DNA of 64,000 nucleotides from Labia minor (taxonomy: Eukaryota > Arthropoda > Insecta > Dermaptera > Spongiphoridae): positions 13,666,491-13,730,490 of the forward strand of contig OY720345.1 of NCBI GenBank assembly GCA_963082975.1. Direction: 5' to 3'. This document shows positions 21,121-33,125 of the stretch, piece by piece. Made by a program: the position numbers and the translations under genes. Numbering within the stretch: the stretch's first letter is position 1; the number at the start of each line of letters is the position of its first letter. Under the pieces are notes generated by a model. That model did not search any database. It was not told the origin of the DNA and saw only the letters and a list, made by a program, of their open reading frames with translations.

Positions 21121-22419
21121 AAATAAAATAAAAAAATAACAAAAAATTCATTATAAGGTGAACAAGAAGAGAAAGAGCGAGAGGAATCAAAAGCTTCTTT
21201 ATTTTAAATATTATAAATTAAATCATGTTAAAACAATTATCTATAAAAATGAAAAAATAAACTAAAATTTATTAGTAGTCTAGACTGTAGCTTACAGATT
21301 TTAAAACCAACTTAATACTAATAATAGTACTAAAATTATAAGAATTATATAAAATAAATACAGATACCCATATCTATACTTCCACTTTAAAATGTATACA
21401 TAAGCATTATTTTAAATTATTCATACTTATAATACTACAATTACTTATTCACTTAAGTGAAAAAAAAAAAATAAAAAATTGTTAATAAAATAAACTTAAT
21501 ATATACAATATATTAAACATATCTATTAAATTTGTATTTATTTTTCCCTATCTCCCTCTCCCACTCTCTTTAATCCTCAACTCTAAAACGGTTTAAATAA
21601 ATTATTCTTATGCATTTTAAAATGGTTTAATTCTTAAAAGATTTCTTATTTTTCTTTTCTTTTGTTTTTTGGTTTTTTGTTTTTGTTTTTTTTTTTGTTT
21701 TTTGTTTTTGATAAAGTCAACAATCATATGAAAGATTAAAAAAAGATAGTTAAAAGAAAATAAAACACAACATTGATTTTTCGTGATGTTTAAAGTTGTA
21801 TTACTGAAAGAGATTCAGTCACCACAATAATGAAAATCTTTAGAATATTGTATATACTCTCTATTATCTAGTTTAAATAATTCTTTGATGATAATAGGTA
21901 CATATATATTTATTATTATTAATATATATATTATTGTTAACTTATTATATATTGAACTCTAAACTTCAAGTTCAGTAGTTTAAAGAGTTAGATTCTAATT
22001 TTACCAATAAAATTAATTATTAAATATTATAATTATAAATAATTTTGATAAGTAAATAATTTTAGAATTAATTAATTACTTCTATACAATTTAAATCAAA
22101 CTGATTAAAAAAAAGAAATTAAAAGAAATTAAAAACAAATTAATTATATCTCGCAAATTGAAAATAAATAATTAAATTATTAACTATTACCTAAATATAT
22201 GATAATACTATATAAAAAAGATTTCAATCTAAAATTTCAAATTTTAACACATTTGAAGAATTTATGAACAATTTTTTTTTTTTTTTTTTTTAAATTGTTT
22301 ATCTTTTTAAGGTTCAACATTTTTTTTTATTGTGTAATAAAAATTATGATAAATGGGGAGGTGAAATGGTATCAGAGTTGAAGAAGATCATTAAAACCAT
22401 CTCTTCTTTTGTTTCTCTT
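21121..22419. other. AT-rich intergenic DNA with TTTTTG repeats
   Basis: Contains GTTTTTT-type repeats at 21660-21710 and a T-run at 22271-22292. No supported gene. Confidence 0.5.
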
Positions 22420-23000
22420 TTTTTACTATCTCGTAAGAGATAGTATTGCGATCACGAAAATTTTCGATGTTGAGATTTTGATGTTTTTATACTTTTTGAA
22501 GGTTCCTGAATCATTTTCACTAAGGTTGAGAAAAATGTCTGTGTGTGTGTATGTATGTAACCAAGATTACGCAAAAACGGTTTGAGCTAGAATGATGAAA
22601 TTTGGTACAAGGGCATTATTCAAAATTCATAGTTTTCTATCAACTTTTGAGAAATGTAGCTCAACCGGAAGAGGGTCATTACCTACAACGTTTTGATTTT
22701 TTTTCCTCTAAAGTGACCGTAAAAATAAAAATATATGTTTGATAATTTTTCACATGATTAATAATTGTATAAAACTACTATATATAGAATTTCAGCTTGA
22801 TTAAATTGCTGAAAGTACCAGAATTAATTTTTTAACACTGCAAATCTCACGCGCCAACACGTGCCATGGTTCCATCAATAAAAAGCCAAACATGCGCTGG
22901 TTTAATATTTATTATTTATAATTTATAATTAATTAAATTTAATTTAAATATAATATATTATGTTATTTAATCCAATTCAAATTCACACTCCAGCTTATTT
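22420..23000 (+). mobile_element. Family A element, copy A5, with 3' inverted repeat deleted
   Basis: The 5' end is intact: T-run, ACTATCTCGTAAGAGATAGT (22425-22444), GT microsatellite (22538-22552) and core. At the 3' end CCAATTCAAATTC runs directly into CACTCCAGCTTATTT. The GCGAGATAGTCGAGTGGAG segment is therefore missing, including the 3' inverted repeat and one hairpin arm. CACGTG is at 22858. Confidence 0.82.
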
Positions 23001-24376
23001 AGAATTATAACTATAGTATATAATATTAATCTAATAATTTTCATTTAATTAAATATAATTAATAACTAATCAATAAAACTGCTATTTTCTTTTATTAAAC
23101 ATTCAACTTATATATGTCAAACTATCTCATCTATAAATATTAGTAATAATAATAAATAAACAAATTGAATTAAATAAGTAAATTTTTACAAATTTAAATA
23201 AAATTAAATAAATAAAATAAATCAAAATAAAAGAAGTCTCATCTACTTTCGAACTAAATATTATTTTTAATTTTATAATTCTTAAAAAATATTTTTTTAA
23301 TTATTTTATATTAATATGAACTTATTTAATAAATAATAATATATCAATTTTAAATATATAAATAAAAATATCACATTTTGCAACACGTAATTGATGAAGA
23401 CCTATTTTTGACAATTTTTTTTTATTAATAAATTAAAAAAAACATTATACAGCTCAATTATTATTTATTTAATTATTATTTCTATAATGAGTATAAATCT
23501 AACTAATTTCATACATATTTATTATTCAATTATTTTCTATTATTAAAATAGAAATTAAAAAAAAAATTGTAATCATACTTTACTTAAGTTGTTTTATACA
23601 GATTAATTTATTATTGAAAGGCGTAAAATAAAAATAGTTATTTTGAATAAATTGCCCAAAAAAAAAAAAAAAAAATGAAATTCATTGAAATAAAGTGTTA
23701 TAATGAAATTCCCATGAGAATCCATATAAATCGACCTTCACAATTTTTTATCCTATTCATTCAATTTATAATTTAAGTTTAAAATATATATAATTTATCG
23801 AGTATAGGTACAGGTATAGATATATAAATAAGTATAGGAAATTTCAAATAGTTATATAAAGAAAATGTTTATTATATTAGTTAATACTACATATTTACAT
23901 AATATAGTAAAATAATCTGTATCTACTTTCCTATTTTGCATCATATTAATGTGGCAATTTTAATTAAAATCCTACATAAATAATTAATATATTAAAGAAT
24001 ATTAGAAAACATAATTATAATAATAAATATAATAATTTTATACGTAGTTTGTTAATATTGTAGTACAAGAATAAATAAATTATTTTTTGTTAATGAAAAT
24101 TATTTTTAATGATTGTTGATTATTTATCATTTATAATTGTCTCATTTTATTTATTTATTATTTTATTTTAATCCAAATTTATTTATTTTTTCTTCTCAAA
24201 TATGGTGTTATCTGCTCACTCTCTTAATGGTCGATCTTATTGATGTACATGAACAAATTTTTCATTAAACTTTCCTCACCTATTCAAGCCACCACTTCTT
24301 TTGAATCGTACTTTAAGGTTATGTAAATTTAAATGAATAAAATGTAATTGTATCATCATTGAGATTCAATTATGAA

Positions 24377-24413
<37 letters not shown>

Positions 24414-24589
24414 TGTATAATAAAGAATATTTATTATTATTATTATTACTTTATTAAAGAAGTAAACAAAAAAAATACTTGGCATAGACAATTCTTTATC
24501 TCGTTATTGAAAACGTCACTAAACATTTCATAAAAATGTCTTTTCATATTTAATGACGAAGTTTTTTTCAACATTTATTGTTTTTGTTT
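23001..24589. other. AT-rich intergenic DNA
   Basis: Low-complexity A/T with (AT)n at 24379-24408 and (ATT)n at 24430-24450. No gene or element end was found. Confidence 0.55.
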
Positions 24590-24745
24590 ATCCAGCCTTG
24601 ACGTCTAATAATTTATGGAAAGGAACGTGGATGAAAGGGTGGAAGAAGTAGTATGCATGGGTGGGGTAGATCGAGAAGTGGAAAGAGCTTTACGCTGGGA
24701 ACTTCAATTCAAAATGGGTGATCCATTCTAAAAGAACAATCTTAT
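24590..24745. promoter_or_regulatory. Small candidate regulatory island 8
   Basis: A short G-rich block holds TTGACGTC, AATTTATGG and TATGCATGGGTGGGG. It is distinct in composition from its flanks. Function inferred only. Confidence 0.25.
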
Positions 24746-24905
24746 TCTTTTTTTTTTTGCTTTTTTTACCCTTCATAGATAAACTAGTTTGAATAGTAGA
24801 GAATTTAATTCTAGACATTTTTTGTCAGATTTGAAATAAAGAAAAAGAAAAAACTATTATACTATATATATTTAAAAAAAATGAATATAAAATTTGGCAG
24901 TGTTA

Positions 24906-25670
24906 TACGAGGTCTGTTCAAAACAAAAGGTGAATTTTGAATTTTCGCGGGCTCTGTACATTCAATTTTCGAATTTTTATTTTTGTTACGTTGGTACACA
25001 TATGTTTCTCATATGTTGACATTATCATCCATATTGGATTAGTAGTTTGTTTTTGACAACTGAAAAAGTTAGTCACGTTCTTGGGTGTTCTTGTGTAGTC
25101 TCAAAAAATGTTTATAAGTGATACAAGCTCTTTATAGAAGACCGAGATGTTGCCACGTTGGATCAACTGTGAAGGTTTTGCTCGCTGTTTTCTTCGATCA
25201 CAATAGCGTAGAGCATCCTGAGTTTTTGCCAAAAGGTCGTACTGTTAATAAGGAGTACTACAAGGAAGTTATGCAAAGCTTTCGTGAACCAATACGACTC
25301 AAACGATCTGGAAAAACAAATAATGTATTCAGTATCACGATAATATGCTAATGTACCAGCTCACACATCATTGCTTGTTCGTGATTTTTTGGTCAATCAT
25401 GCCTCAACCACCGTATTCGCCAGATTTGGCTCCCTGCGACTTTTTTCTATTCCCAAAACGGAAGAGACCAATGAAAGGAAAGCGTTTTGCCACAATGGAT
25501 GAGATAAATTCGGAATCGAAGAACGAAGTGATGGTCATACCGAAAAGCACATTTCAGAAGTGTGTCGACGATTGGAAGAAGCGCTGGCATAAGTGCATTA
25601 TATCTGAGGAGGAAAAATGGATATTGATGAATAAATAAATACTTTTCGATATCATTGAACAAACCTCGTA
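24906..25670 (+). mobile_element. Internally deleted mariner element
   Basis: The terminal inverted repeats TACGAGGTCTGTTCAA (left) and TTGAACAAACCTCGTA (right) match at 15 of 16 positions. TA precedes the left end. At 765 bp it is well short of the usual 1.2-1.3 kb for a full mariner, so an internal segment is missing. It carries a broken transposase gene. Confidence 0.88.
25118..25638 (+). pseudogene. mariner transposase, N-terminally deleted and frameshifted
   Basis: The first frame gives VKVLLAVFFDHNSVEHPEF and LPKGRTVNKEYYKEV, the region just after the first catalytic Asp block of mariner. A frameshift near 25340 follows. The second frame gives PPYSPDLAPCDFFLFPK, with the third catalytic Asp at 25438-25440, then RPMKGKRFATMDEI and KKRWHKCIISEEE at the C-terminus. 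The His-Asp-Asn block (second Asp) sits at the frameshift near 25335. The N-terminal helix-turn-helix DNA-binding domains are missing, consistent with the short element. No active transposase can be made. Subfamily not assigned. Confidence 0.88.
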
Positions 25671-26930
25671 TGTTAAATTCAGACCAATATTTATTTGAAT
25701 TTGAATTTTTATATTTAACATATAGACCTCTCTAAAATGAGCTTATTGCTTGTTGCTATTTTTTAACCTCAATCTACATGTTTTAAAATAAATATTTTCA
25801 ATATTTATATATAATATATAGGTAGATAGAATTATACAAAAATAACGATAATTTGAAATTGTCTTTTTAATTTCTAAAATTAACATATTTATTTTGTTGC
25901 CTTTCAATCACGGGTTTTTTATTTATTTTTATTTTTTATCCTTGGGGTATATACAAAAATTGTTTACTAAAGTATATTAACCAAGAATTATTTACAAATA
26001 TGATATTATTTTTCTATATTTGTCCTATCCTTCAAGTCTTGACTTTTTGGCTTTCATCTCAATAATTGTTTAAAAAAAATTGTATTTTTCCATTTCCAAG
26101 TCTCTAATACACACATTTTAATGTTAGTTCAGTTCTTCTCTTAAGGTAAATTTTGTATTTACTTGAATTCTTTTATTTCTAGTTCCTGTGAAGCGATGGT
26201 GATTTATCATTTGCTTACTCCTAATTTCCTAGAAGAGAGGTTTATTTACTTATTTGTTTCCACTGCTGCTCTTCAATTTGGAGTGTTTGGAAATTTACAT
26301 TGATTTTTCACTTGAATTATTGACAATAACTTATTATTAAATAAATATTCATCAATTTTTTATGAATTTGTTTGTATCTTAATTTAGTGATGATAGTAAT
26401 GACCTTCTGCACATTTTGTATCAATGCATACTTCCGATTATGTTTCATGTATTTCCGTCAGGTAAATTTCACATCTCAGGTTATTTTTCTTGTTATTTAT
26501 ATTGGATTATATCGTGAGTTGTTAATGTTCATTTACTGTTAGTATATATCTAAATCTATCATATTAGCATATTGGTGTAAAAATTTGTTTATAAAATATA
26601 AAATATAATTATTTAACGATGTTATTTAATAACTTCTATCAGATCTTTCAAATCTTCTATTCATTCATTTTCTTCATTTATTTCTTCTCTTATGACATAT
26701 TTTTTTTTCTATTGACACTTATGTAGTACATATGGTAATTCTTAAAATTGATTGAATCTCAAATTGGGTCATTATAAATTTACATCTGTTTACTTCCAAT
26801 TTTATATCCAGCAGAAGTATTTCAATAGTATTAGATTTAATTGTGAATTTTAATATAATTTTTTATATTTTTCATGATTTATTTTATCTTACCATGTGTA
26901 GAGAGAATTATGAAACTGGAATTATTTTGT
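25671..26930. other. AT-rich intergenic DNA
   Basis: T-rich sequence without recognisable features; no element ends were seen. Confidence 0.5.
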
Positions 26931-26971
26931 AAAGATTGCACGTCTGTTATTTGAAAATTATAAAACATAGT

Positions 26972-27624
26972 TTATTCAAAATAGTCTCCATTGGAATATA
27001 TACATTTTTTTCACCTCTTTGGCAGGTTATGAATGCCACGTCATAAAATAGAATTCATCATTTGAAGCGAACCATTTGTCGAGCTATTTTCGTACATTTC
27101 CATACGAATTGAAGTGTTGTTCGGCGACTGCATGTCCCAATGATGCAAATAGATGGTAATCAGACGGAGCCAAGTCTGGAGAATAAGAGGCATGCGCTAG
27201 TACTTCCCAAACGAACGCCTCGATCGTATCCGTGACCCGTTTTGATGTGTGTGAGGGGTCATTATCATGAAGCAAAATGACTTTATTTTGTCTTTTTGCA
27301 TATTCCGGTCGTTTTTCATATATTGCTCAACTCATATCGATCATTTGTTGTTGATAGCGACCAGTGTTAACGGTTTCGCCAGGTTTTAGTACCTCATATT
27401 ATATTATACCTTATTTTTACACTTTTTTGATGGTTTCCCATGATGATGATCAAAATCACCACTTTTAAATTTTTTAAAACACTCAAAGCATTGAGATTTG
27501 CCAAGAGCATGTTCACTGCATGCTTCGACAATCATTCTATGCGATTCTGCAGCAGTTTTCTTCAAATAATAGCAGAAAACCAATACTGTCCGCAAATCAT
27601 AGTTCATAGCACAAAACTCGACAT
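26972..27624 (-). pseudogene. mariner transposase with central deletion
   Basis: Read from 27624 down, the N-terminal part gives VLVFCYYLKKTAAESHRM and FECFKKFKSGDFD, the mariner helix-turn-helix domain. Sequence then jumps to LKPGETVNTGRYQQQM near 27395, so roughly 150 codons, including the first catalytic Asp, are missing. The C-terminal half keeps VILLHDNDPSHTSKRV (second Asp), YSPDLAPSDYHLF (third Asp) and a diverged end close to KKCIYSNGDYFE, with the stop at 26972. In-frame stops also occur, for example after QMIDMS. This copy belongs to a different mariner lineage from the one at 24.9 kb (PSDYHLF rather than PCDFFLF). Terminal repeats were not located. Confidence 0.87.
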
Positions 27625-27639
27625 GTTTGAGGTATAAAA

Positions 27640-29040
27640 AAATATACTGGTGTATGATACGTAGGTTATTGAGTGTTGACAAACTTCGTGATATATAATA
27701 CTTAATATAATATATTCGTTGTGATAGCATCTTAGTGTCTCTAGTATATAAATTTTCTTATCTGACATGTCTGCATTATTATCCTTAATGGATTGAAACC
27801 CTTTTTTTCTAATTTTATTCTCTATTGGGTTGATTCTCTATGATATTTACCTACTAATATCTGTTCCTTTTATCATTAAGAAATATTCCTAGATATGTTT
27901 TTGTATTTTATCTACATTTTATTTTATTTTTTCATTTTACTTGTCACCACATTTCTTTCACTTGCACCTAATTTCCTTTTGTTTTTTTTTTGTTTTTTTG
28001 TTTTTTGTTAATGTATTTTAATTTTTAATAAATTTTCTATTGTATATTTTTCTGAAAATTTAATCACATTTCTGTTAATTCGCTTCTTTCACTAATATTA
28101 TTAATGCTCCAAAATTATTTTTCCTTCTAGATCTTCAATATACATAGATAGATTACTAAATTTCAGATTTTCTCACTTCTAATGTGTTTCAAAACAGCTT
28201 GGAGACTCATTCTCAGGTGACAACTAATGAATGCATGTGATCATGAAATCATAATGGATTCATAGTTAATTTCATGAATCCTGATAAAATTATTTCTATT
28301 TATTTATATTTTATAGTATTTTATTATCCGTTCTATTGGAATTATAACTTTAAACACTCATACGTAGTCATTTTTCACTTTTTGATCATTTTTTATATCT
28401 CTCATAATTAGATTATAATATGTAGAATATATACTCTTTCTTCCTATTACTATTACTATTTGGTTTGTTCTAATGGCTTTATAAAGTTTAGTATATCACT
28501 CAACAATATTTCTAGATATTTCTTCAAAATTTATTTTTCCTTCTAGATATTATTAAATTTCAGTTTATTTATTTTTTACATTTAACTATCATTAATAATT
28601 TGTAAATATCTTTTGTAATATAATATTTTAATATATTTTATTCAATTAAACATCCTGCACACATTTAATATTTAATATATTTATTATTTCTTAAATATAT
28701 TGTGGGTGTGGGTGTATTTTATATCTTTTATATTCATATTTATTGTCTTTTAAATACAAATTTAGATTATTTATTCAAAAATGTTATTTATTTCTTAAAT
28801 TAAAGATTAAATTTTATATCAAATTCGTATTTATATAAGTAATGTGTTTCAATTGTGTGTTTATTGTTTTATTTATTTTTTATTTTTATTTTTATATTTT
28901 ACAAAATAATTCATATAAATATAGTTTTTAAAATAAATCAAATCATTACAAATTTATAATTTGGTACAAAACAATTCTAATTAGTAAATTTTAGACTTCT
29001 TTTGCCTCCACAAATCTGAAGTGATAATTTTATAAATATA
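27640..29040. other. AT-rich intergenic DNA
   Basis: T-rich, no supported gene. (GTTTTTT)n-like runs lie near 27980. Confidence 0.5.
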
Positions 29041-29044
29041 TATG

Positions 29045-29158
29045 TATAGTTACGGAAAAAAAGTAAACTCCAGAGTGGCGCTATTGTCGGGCAATAACAA
29101 TTAGGTTGATTACCCGAAAACAGCGCCACCCTGGCGTTTTCTTTTTTTCGTGACTATA
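29045..29158. mobile_element. Very short palindromic MITE (110 bp)
   Basis: Nearly the whole element is two inverted arms. The left arm runs from TAGTTACGG (29047) through GAGTGGCGCTATTGTCGGG. The right arm mirrors it from CCCGAAAACAGCGCCACCC to CGTGACTA (29156). It is flanked by TA on both sides, as for Tc1/mariner-type insertions. The loop is about 20 bp. Each arm contains AGNGTGGCGCT. Non-coding. Confidence 0.8.
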
Positions 29159-29160
29159 CA

Positions 29161-29163
<3 letters not shown>

Positions 29164-29208
<45 letters not shown>
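29164..29208. repeat. (TA)n microsatellite
   Basis: Perfect TA run directly following the 110 bp MITE. Confidence 0.95.
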
Positions 29209-29211
<3 letters not shown>

Positions 29212-29779
29212 AAAAAGGATATTTATGGCTTTTGAAAACCCACCAACCAAATTCTTTCAATCACCCACCACATCCAATTCTCTATTCTTTCTAATCATTT
29301 TAAACTGATAATATTATTATTTTAAACCATATAAAGAATTATTTTTAATACAAATTTTAATAGACCACAAAATATTATTTCTAAGTCTATTATGATCAAA
29401 TAAAACAATTTTGGAGTAAAATTTAAGATTTGTATATATTTTTTAATTACCCTATTTTTTTTTAATTGTTAAGTAGATTTTAATATTAAAATGGGATTTC
29501 CCAAATTAAATGTAATTTCATATAAAAAAAAAAAAAAAAAAAATTGGATTTTATAAATAAGTTACAAATGTGTAAAAAATAACATTTTTGAACTGTAAAT
29601 TCATATTCATAGAGAAAAAAGTTAAATTATAAATTATAATAATAAATAATTATAGTTTTCATTAAAAGATCACAAATAGAACATCTATAATTTAAATTTT
29701 AATTATAATAAATGGTATTTAGGTTATAATTTTAATGATATTGAAAATTGTTTCTTGATGATTGCTGATGTAATTTATC
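29209..29779. other. AT-rich intergenic DNA
   Basis: A C/A-rich patch at 29235-29280 (repeated CCACCA) and a poly-A run at 29526-29542. Nothing else. Confidence 0.5.
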
Positions 29780-30026
29780 CATCTCATTCTCTCATTTTCT
29801 CATTCTCATTTTGTTTTACAAAAGTTCGTTTTAAAAATGGCGGTGTGGGTGGAAGGTGCTTTTTTTTATTTCTGAACCTGTCAAAGGGTTTTTTTTGTTT
29901 TATATGTGTATGTGTGTGTGCCCTTTCGGCTCCACCTTCTTTTGCAATAGCATCCAATCGATTGGTGGGAGATTGGCGGAGGCTGAACTCTAAAGAGGGG
30001 CAAAAAGTGGAGATTTGGGAAAAAAG

Positions 30027-30060
<34 letters not shown>

Positions 30061-30178
30061 AAAGTATATAGGCTCTCCTCGATGAGAGAAAAAAGACCAC
30101 GCCTCTTTTCAATCCCAGATCGGTTCCTCTCATACCCCCTTCTTCCATCCATTATCTCCTTTTTTTTCCTTTTTTTTC

Positions 30179-30210
<32 letters not shown>
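29780..30210. promoter_or_regulatory. Candidate regulatory island 9
   Basis: AAAATGGCGG (29834) is a YY1/PHO-type site. ATCCAATCGATTGG (29952) is a palindromic CCAAT/ATCGAT combination. ACCACGCC (near 30096) is a GC box. (TA)n lies at 30029-30056 and a long T-run at 30180-30209. Frames of 143-156 codons on opposite strands mirror each other and are low-complexity, so they are not genes. Confidence 0.4.
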
Positions 30211-30614
30211 TTCAATTTTGTATGAATAACCTTTAATCTGTTATTTTAATAAATTTTTCTTTTTGTAAATTTATTAAAATTATTATATTTTTAGTTTTTC
30301 AAATTTAAAAAATAAAAATACAAAATATTTTGAACTATTATAGTTTTAATAAATACAAACTTTAAGTAATTTTTTTTTTTTTTTTAAATAACAATGAAAA
30401 TAAGATATCTTCTTTTTGAATCTTCTTAAAATTCAAATTTAAAAAGATTAAAATTTAAATTTAAATCAAACAATTAAAAATTGAACATTTATATGAATTT
30501 GCATTGAAATTTTGCAATTTTGTTAATTAATTAAATAAAATACTCTTTGACTGGATTTTCTTAATATTTCAATAAAATAAAATAAAATTAGAAATGATCT
30601 TCTTAGATCAGTAA

Positions 30615-30648
<34 letters not shown>

Positions 30649-30829
30649 TACAAGATATCTAAAATCTGACTATAAAATTATAAAATGAAATTCTGTTGGT
30701 AAATTGTAGACTTCTCATCCCCCAAAATATTACACAGCCTCAAGTGAGATGCTCTCTGTCTATTAATAAAATCTGAAGCGAGTTTTTTTATGCTTAAATT
30801 TATTCGGTTCCAGGGGTTCCAGGCGTTCA
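30211..30829. other. AT-rich intergenic DNA with T-runs
   Basis: T-runs at about 30370-30385 and 30616-30640. No supported gene. Confidence 0.5.
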
Positions 30830-31430
30830 CTACATCTGTATTTAGCTCTCGTTATTTGCATCTATATATGTGTCTGTATATGTCTCTGAGTGTATGTGTC
30901 TGTCTGTCTGTGTGTGTGAGTGTATTTACAACCCCTTCGGACATGGGCGGAGCTTTCATATAAAAAATTCTTCTTTTTTTCCTTTTTTTTTTTACCCTTT
31001 GAGCCACCTCCTCTTCACCTCCTTTCCTCATCACCCACCATGGAACGCCTGTCCCCCTTCACCTCCTTTTTTTTATATAGAAATCAATACGATATTGGAC
31101 CTCTCCTCTTTTTTCTCTCTCTCTCTCTTTCGTTCTCGCTCTTTCTAAGCGATATATATTTTTTCCGCCGCCGTGCGAAAAAAAGGGGTTTCTTCCTCTG
31201 TCTCTGTCTTTCAGGGCGTGGCAATCCCTTCCTTTTTTTTAACGCTGTATCCCTGGAATGGAGCTGGTGAATGTAGATTTGCTCTTCGCGTTTTCTTTCG
31301 ATCAAGTTGAGGTCGAAATCCCAGCCGGACAATTTTTTTGACCAGGCGTTTTAAAAGTAAAATAAAAATTATAGGAAGAAAAAAGAAAGAAAGAATATGA
31401 ACAGGAGTCGTCCGTGTAAAAACGAATATT
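30830..31430. promoter_or_regulatory. Candidate regulatory island 10
   Basis: TG/TC repeats (30865-30925), ATGGGCGGAGC (30943), CT tracts (31105-31145), CCGCCG (31165) and AGGGCGTGGC (31213). Frames on both strands (60-116 codons) are F/S/L- or K/R-rich translations of these tracts. Confidence 0.4.
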
Positions 31431-32040
31431 TCTTTAATATTGCCCAAATTAAATTAAAAGACACTATTTAAGAGGTTTTTTTATTGATAATTTAGAATTG
31501 CACTCATGAATCTCCAACTTTTTGAGTTTTATTAAAAATATTTAAAGAAAAAAAAGAAGAAATAAACGGTTAACTAAAATACCATGTTTGTTAGGTTTCA
31601 CACTAATTACACACTTTCTTTTATAAATATTCAAAAATATTTTCAAATTTCTCTGTCCTTTTTAGAATAAATTTGTTATTTTAATATTTAATTCTATAGT
31701 TTAATTAATTAACAATATTTACTGGTATAAAAAAAAATCTCTAGAAACATAATTAGCAATGTGAATGCAAGCCCCTTTTATTTTTAATAAACCACATTTA
31801 AACTATATAATATAGAGTAATAAATAATATGTAGTTTATTCATAGTAAATAGTAATAATAAAGTTATATAATTATAAAAAGAAATCAACAACCAATGACA
31901 AAATAAATACATAAAATGTATAAGTGATCAATTAATTATAAAAAAGTATAATATTTTATTTTTTAAAATATAATAATTATTTTAAATTTAATATTTTCTT
32001 CAATTATATATTTATTATTAATTTATATAGTTATGTCTTA
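31431..32040. other. AT-rich intergenic DNA
   Basis: No supported feature. Confidence 0.5.
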
Positions 32041-32041
32041 A

Positions 32042-32280
32042 AAGGCGCCACAGGGTGAAAGGTTAGCAAAGCTGTCTCACATTCTCGTGGCAAGGGAATT
32101 TCTCTAGCTGGGACGGGGTCAACCCAGCCTCCTGGATCACAATTGGAAAGCTACTTGATAGCGCTTCCGATCATGAAAATCAAGGTAAAGGCTACTGATC
32201 ATAGGACACCTCATTGATACACCATCAACTTGATAGGCGTTGTCCTTGCGAAGGACGTACAAAAGTCTGAGGTTTTTTTT
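32042..32280 (+). mobile_element. Possible tRNA-derived SINE
   Basis: An isolated 230 bp block of balanced composition sits in AT-rich DNA. GTGAAAGGTTAGCAAAGC (32055) is A-box-like and GGGGTCAACCC (32115) is close to a B box, lacking one T. The unrelated body ends in TCTGAGGTTTTTTTT, a poly-T that could serve as a Pol III stop. It differs from the SINE at 20.2 kb. A degraded tRNA-like or other repeat remains possible. Confidence 0.45.
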
Positions 32281-32799
32281 ATAGTTATATATTATATTAT
32301 GTTTATTATTAAATTCTAGCGATTGTTTATATAGATTGTTTATATTTTTATTTTTATTTTTATGTAAAAATAAAATATTTCAATTTATTCATATAATATT
32401 ATTATAATTTTAATTGTTTAAAAAATAATAAAATTTTATTTTAAATTAATTTAATTCTATTTCATTTGTATGATTTAATTAATAAAGAAATAAAATATTT
32501 ATAATCTTATAATTAAATATTACCTACAAATTCACAATTTAATTTTAATTTTTATTATTATTTTTACATTGTATGCTATTACAACATGATTCTTATTCAT
32601 TTATTGACATTTTTATTTGAATCTTTAGTAAAATTAACAATTACATTTATAACGAATATTTTTTTTTTAATTATTTATTTATTTAAAAATATATTTTATG
32701 ATTTTATCATAAAATGGAGCATAACGAATGAAAGAATGGCAATTGTTGAAATATCTAATTTAGAATAATGTATAATAAATATAACACAAGGCAGCACAC
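32281..32799. other. AT-rich intergenic DNA
   Basis: No supported feature. Confidence 0.5.
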
Positions 32800-33125
32800 C
32801 CAGGAATATATTTAACTCACACTTCATTAACAACTTTTCCAACCATAGTCCCATCCTCCCTCCCTTTAATTTCTCTCCACCCATTGTCAAGCCCTTACCA
32901 TACACCATCATAGAATATCGCGCTCTCTCTCTCTCTCTTTATTTCCCCCTCTCTTTCGTCATTTTTCATTCATTCATTCATTCTATTTCTACTGTAAAAT
33001 TAAAATAAGAATCAATTTACAAGAAAATAAAATAAAATTCTAATTTGAGTGTATGTATGTAAACGGATGAATAAATCTGACCATATATATTTTATCTACT
33101 TCCCCCCCCCCACTCACCCACCACA
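32800..33125. promoter_or_regulatory. Candidate regulatory island 11 (pyrimidine-rich)
   Basis: C/T-rich sequence with (CT)n at 32922-32938, (CATT)n at 32967-32983 and a C-run at 33101-33110. Weak support; it could be simple-sequence drift. Confidence 0.25.

Noticed and set aside
29755..30225. 156-codon open frame, the longest in the window
   Set aside because: It contains a (TA)n translation (IYIYIY) and a poly-F end, and a 143-codon frame mirrors it on the other strand. This is composition, not a gene.
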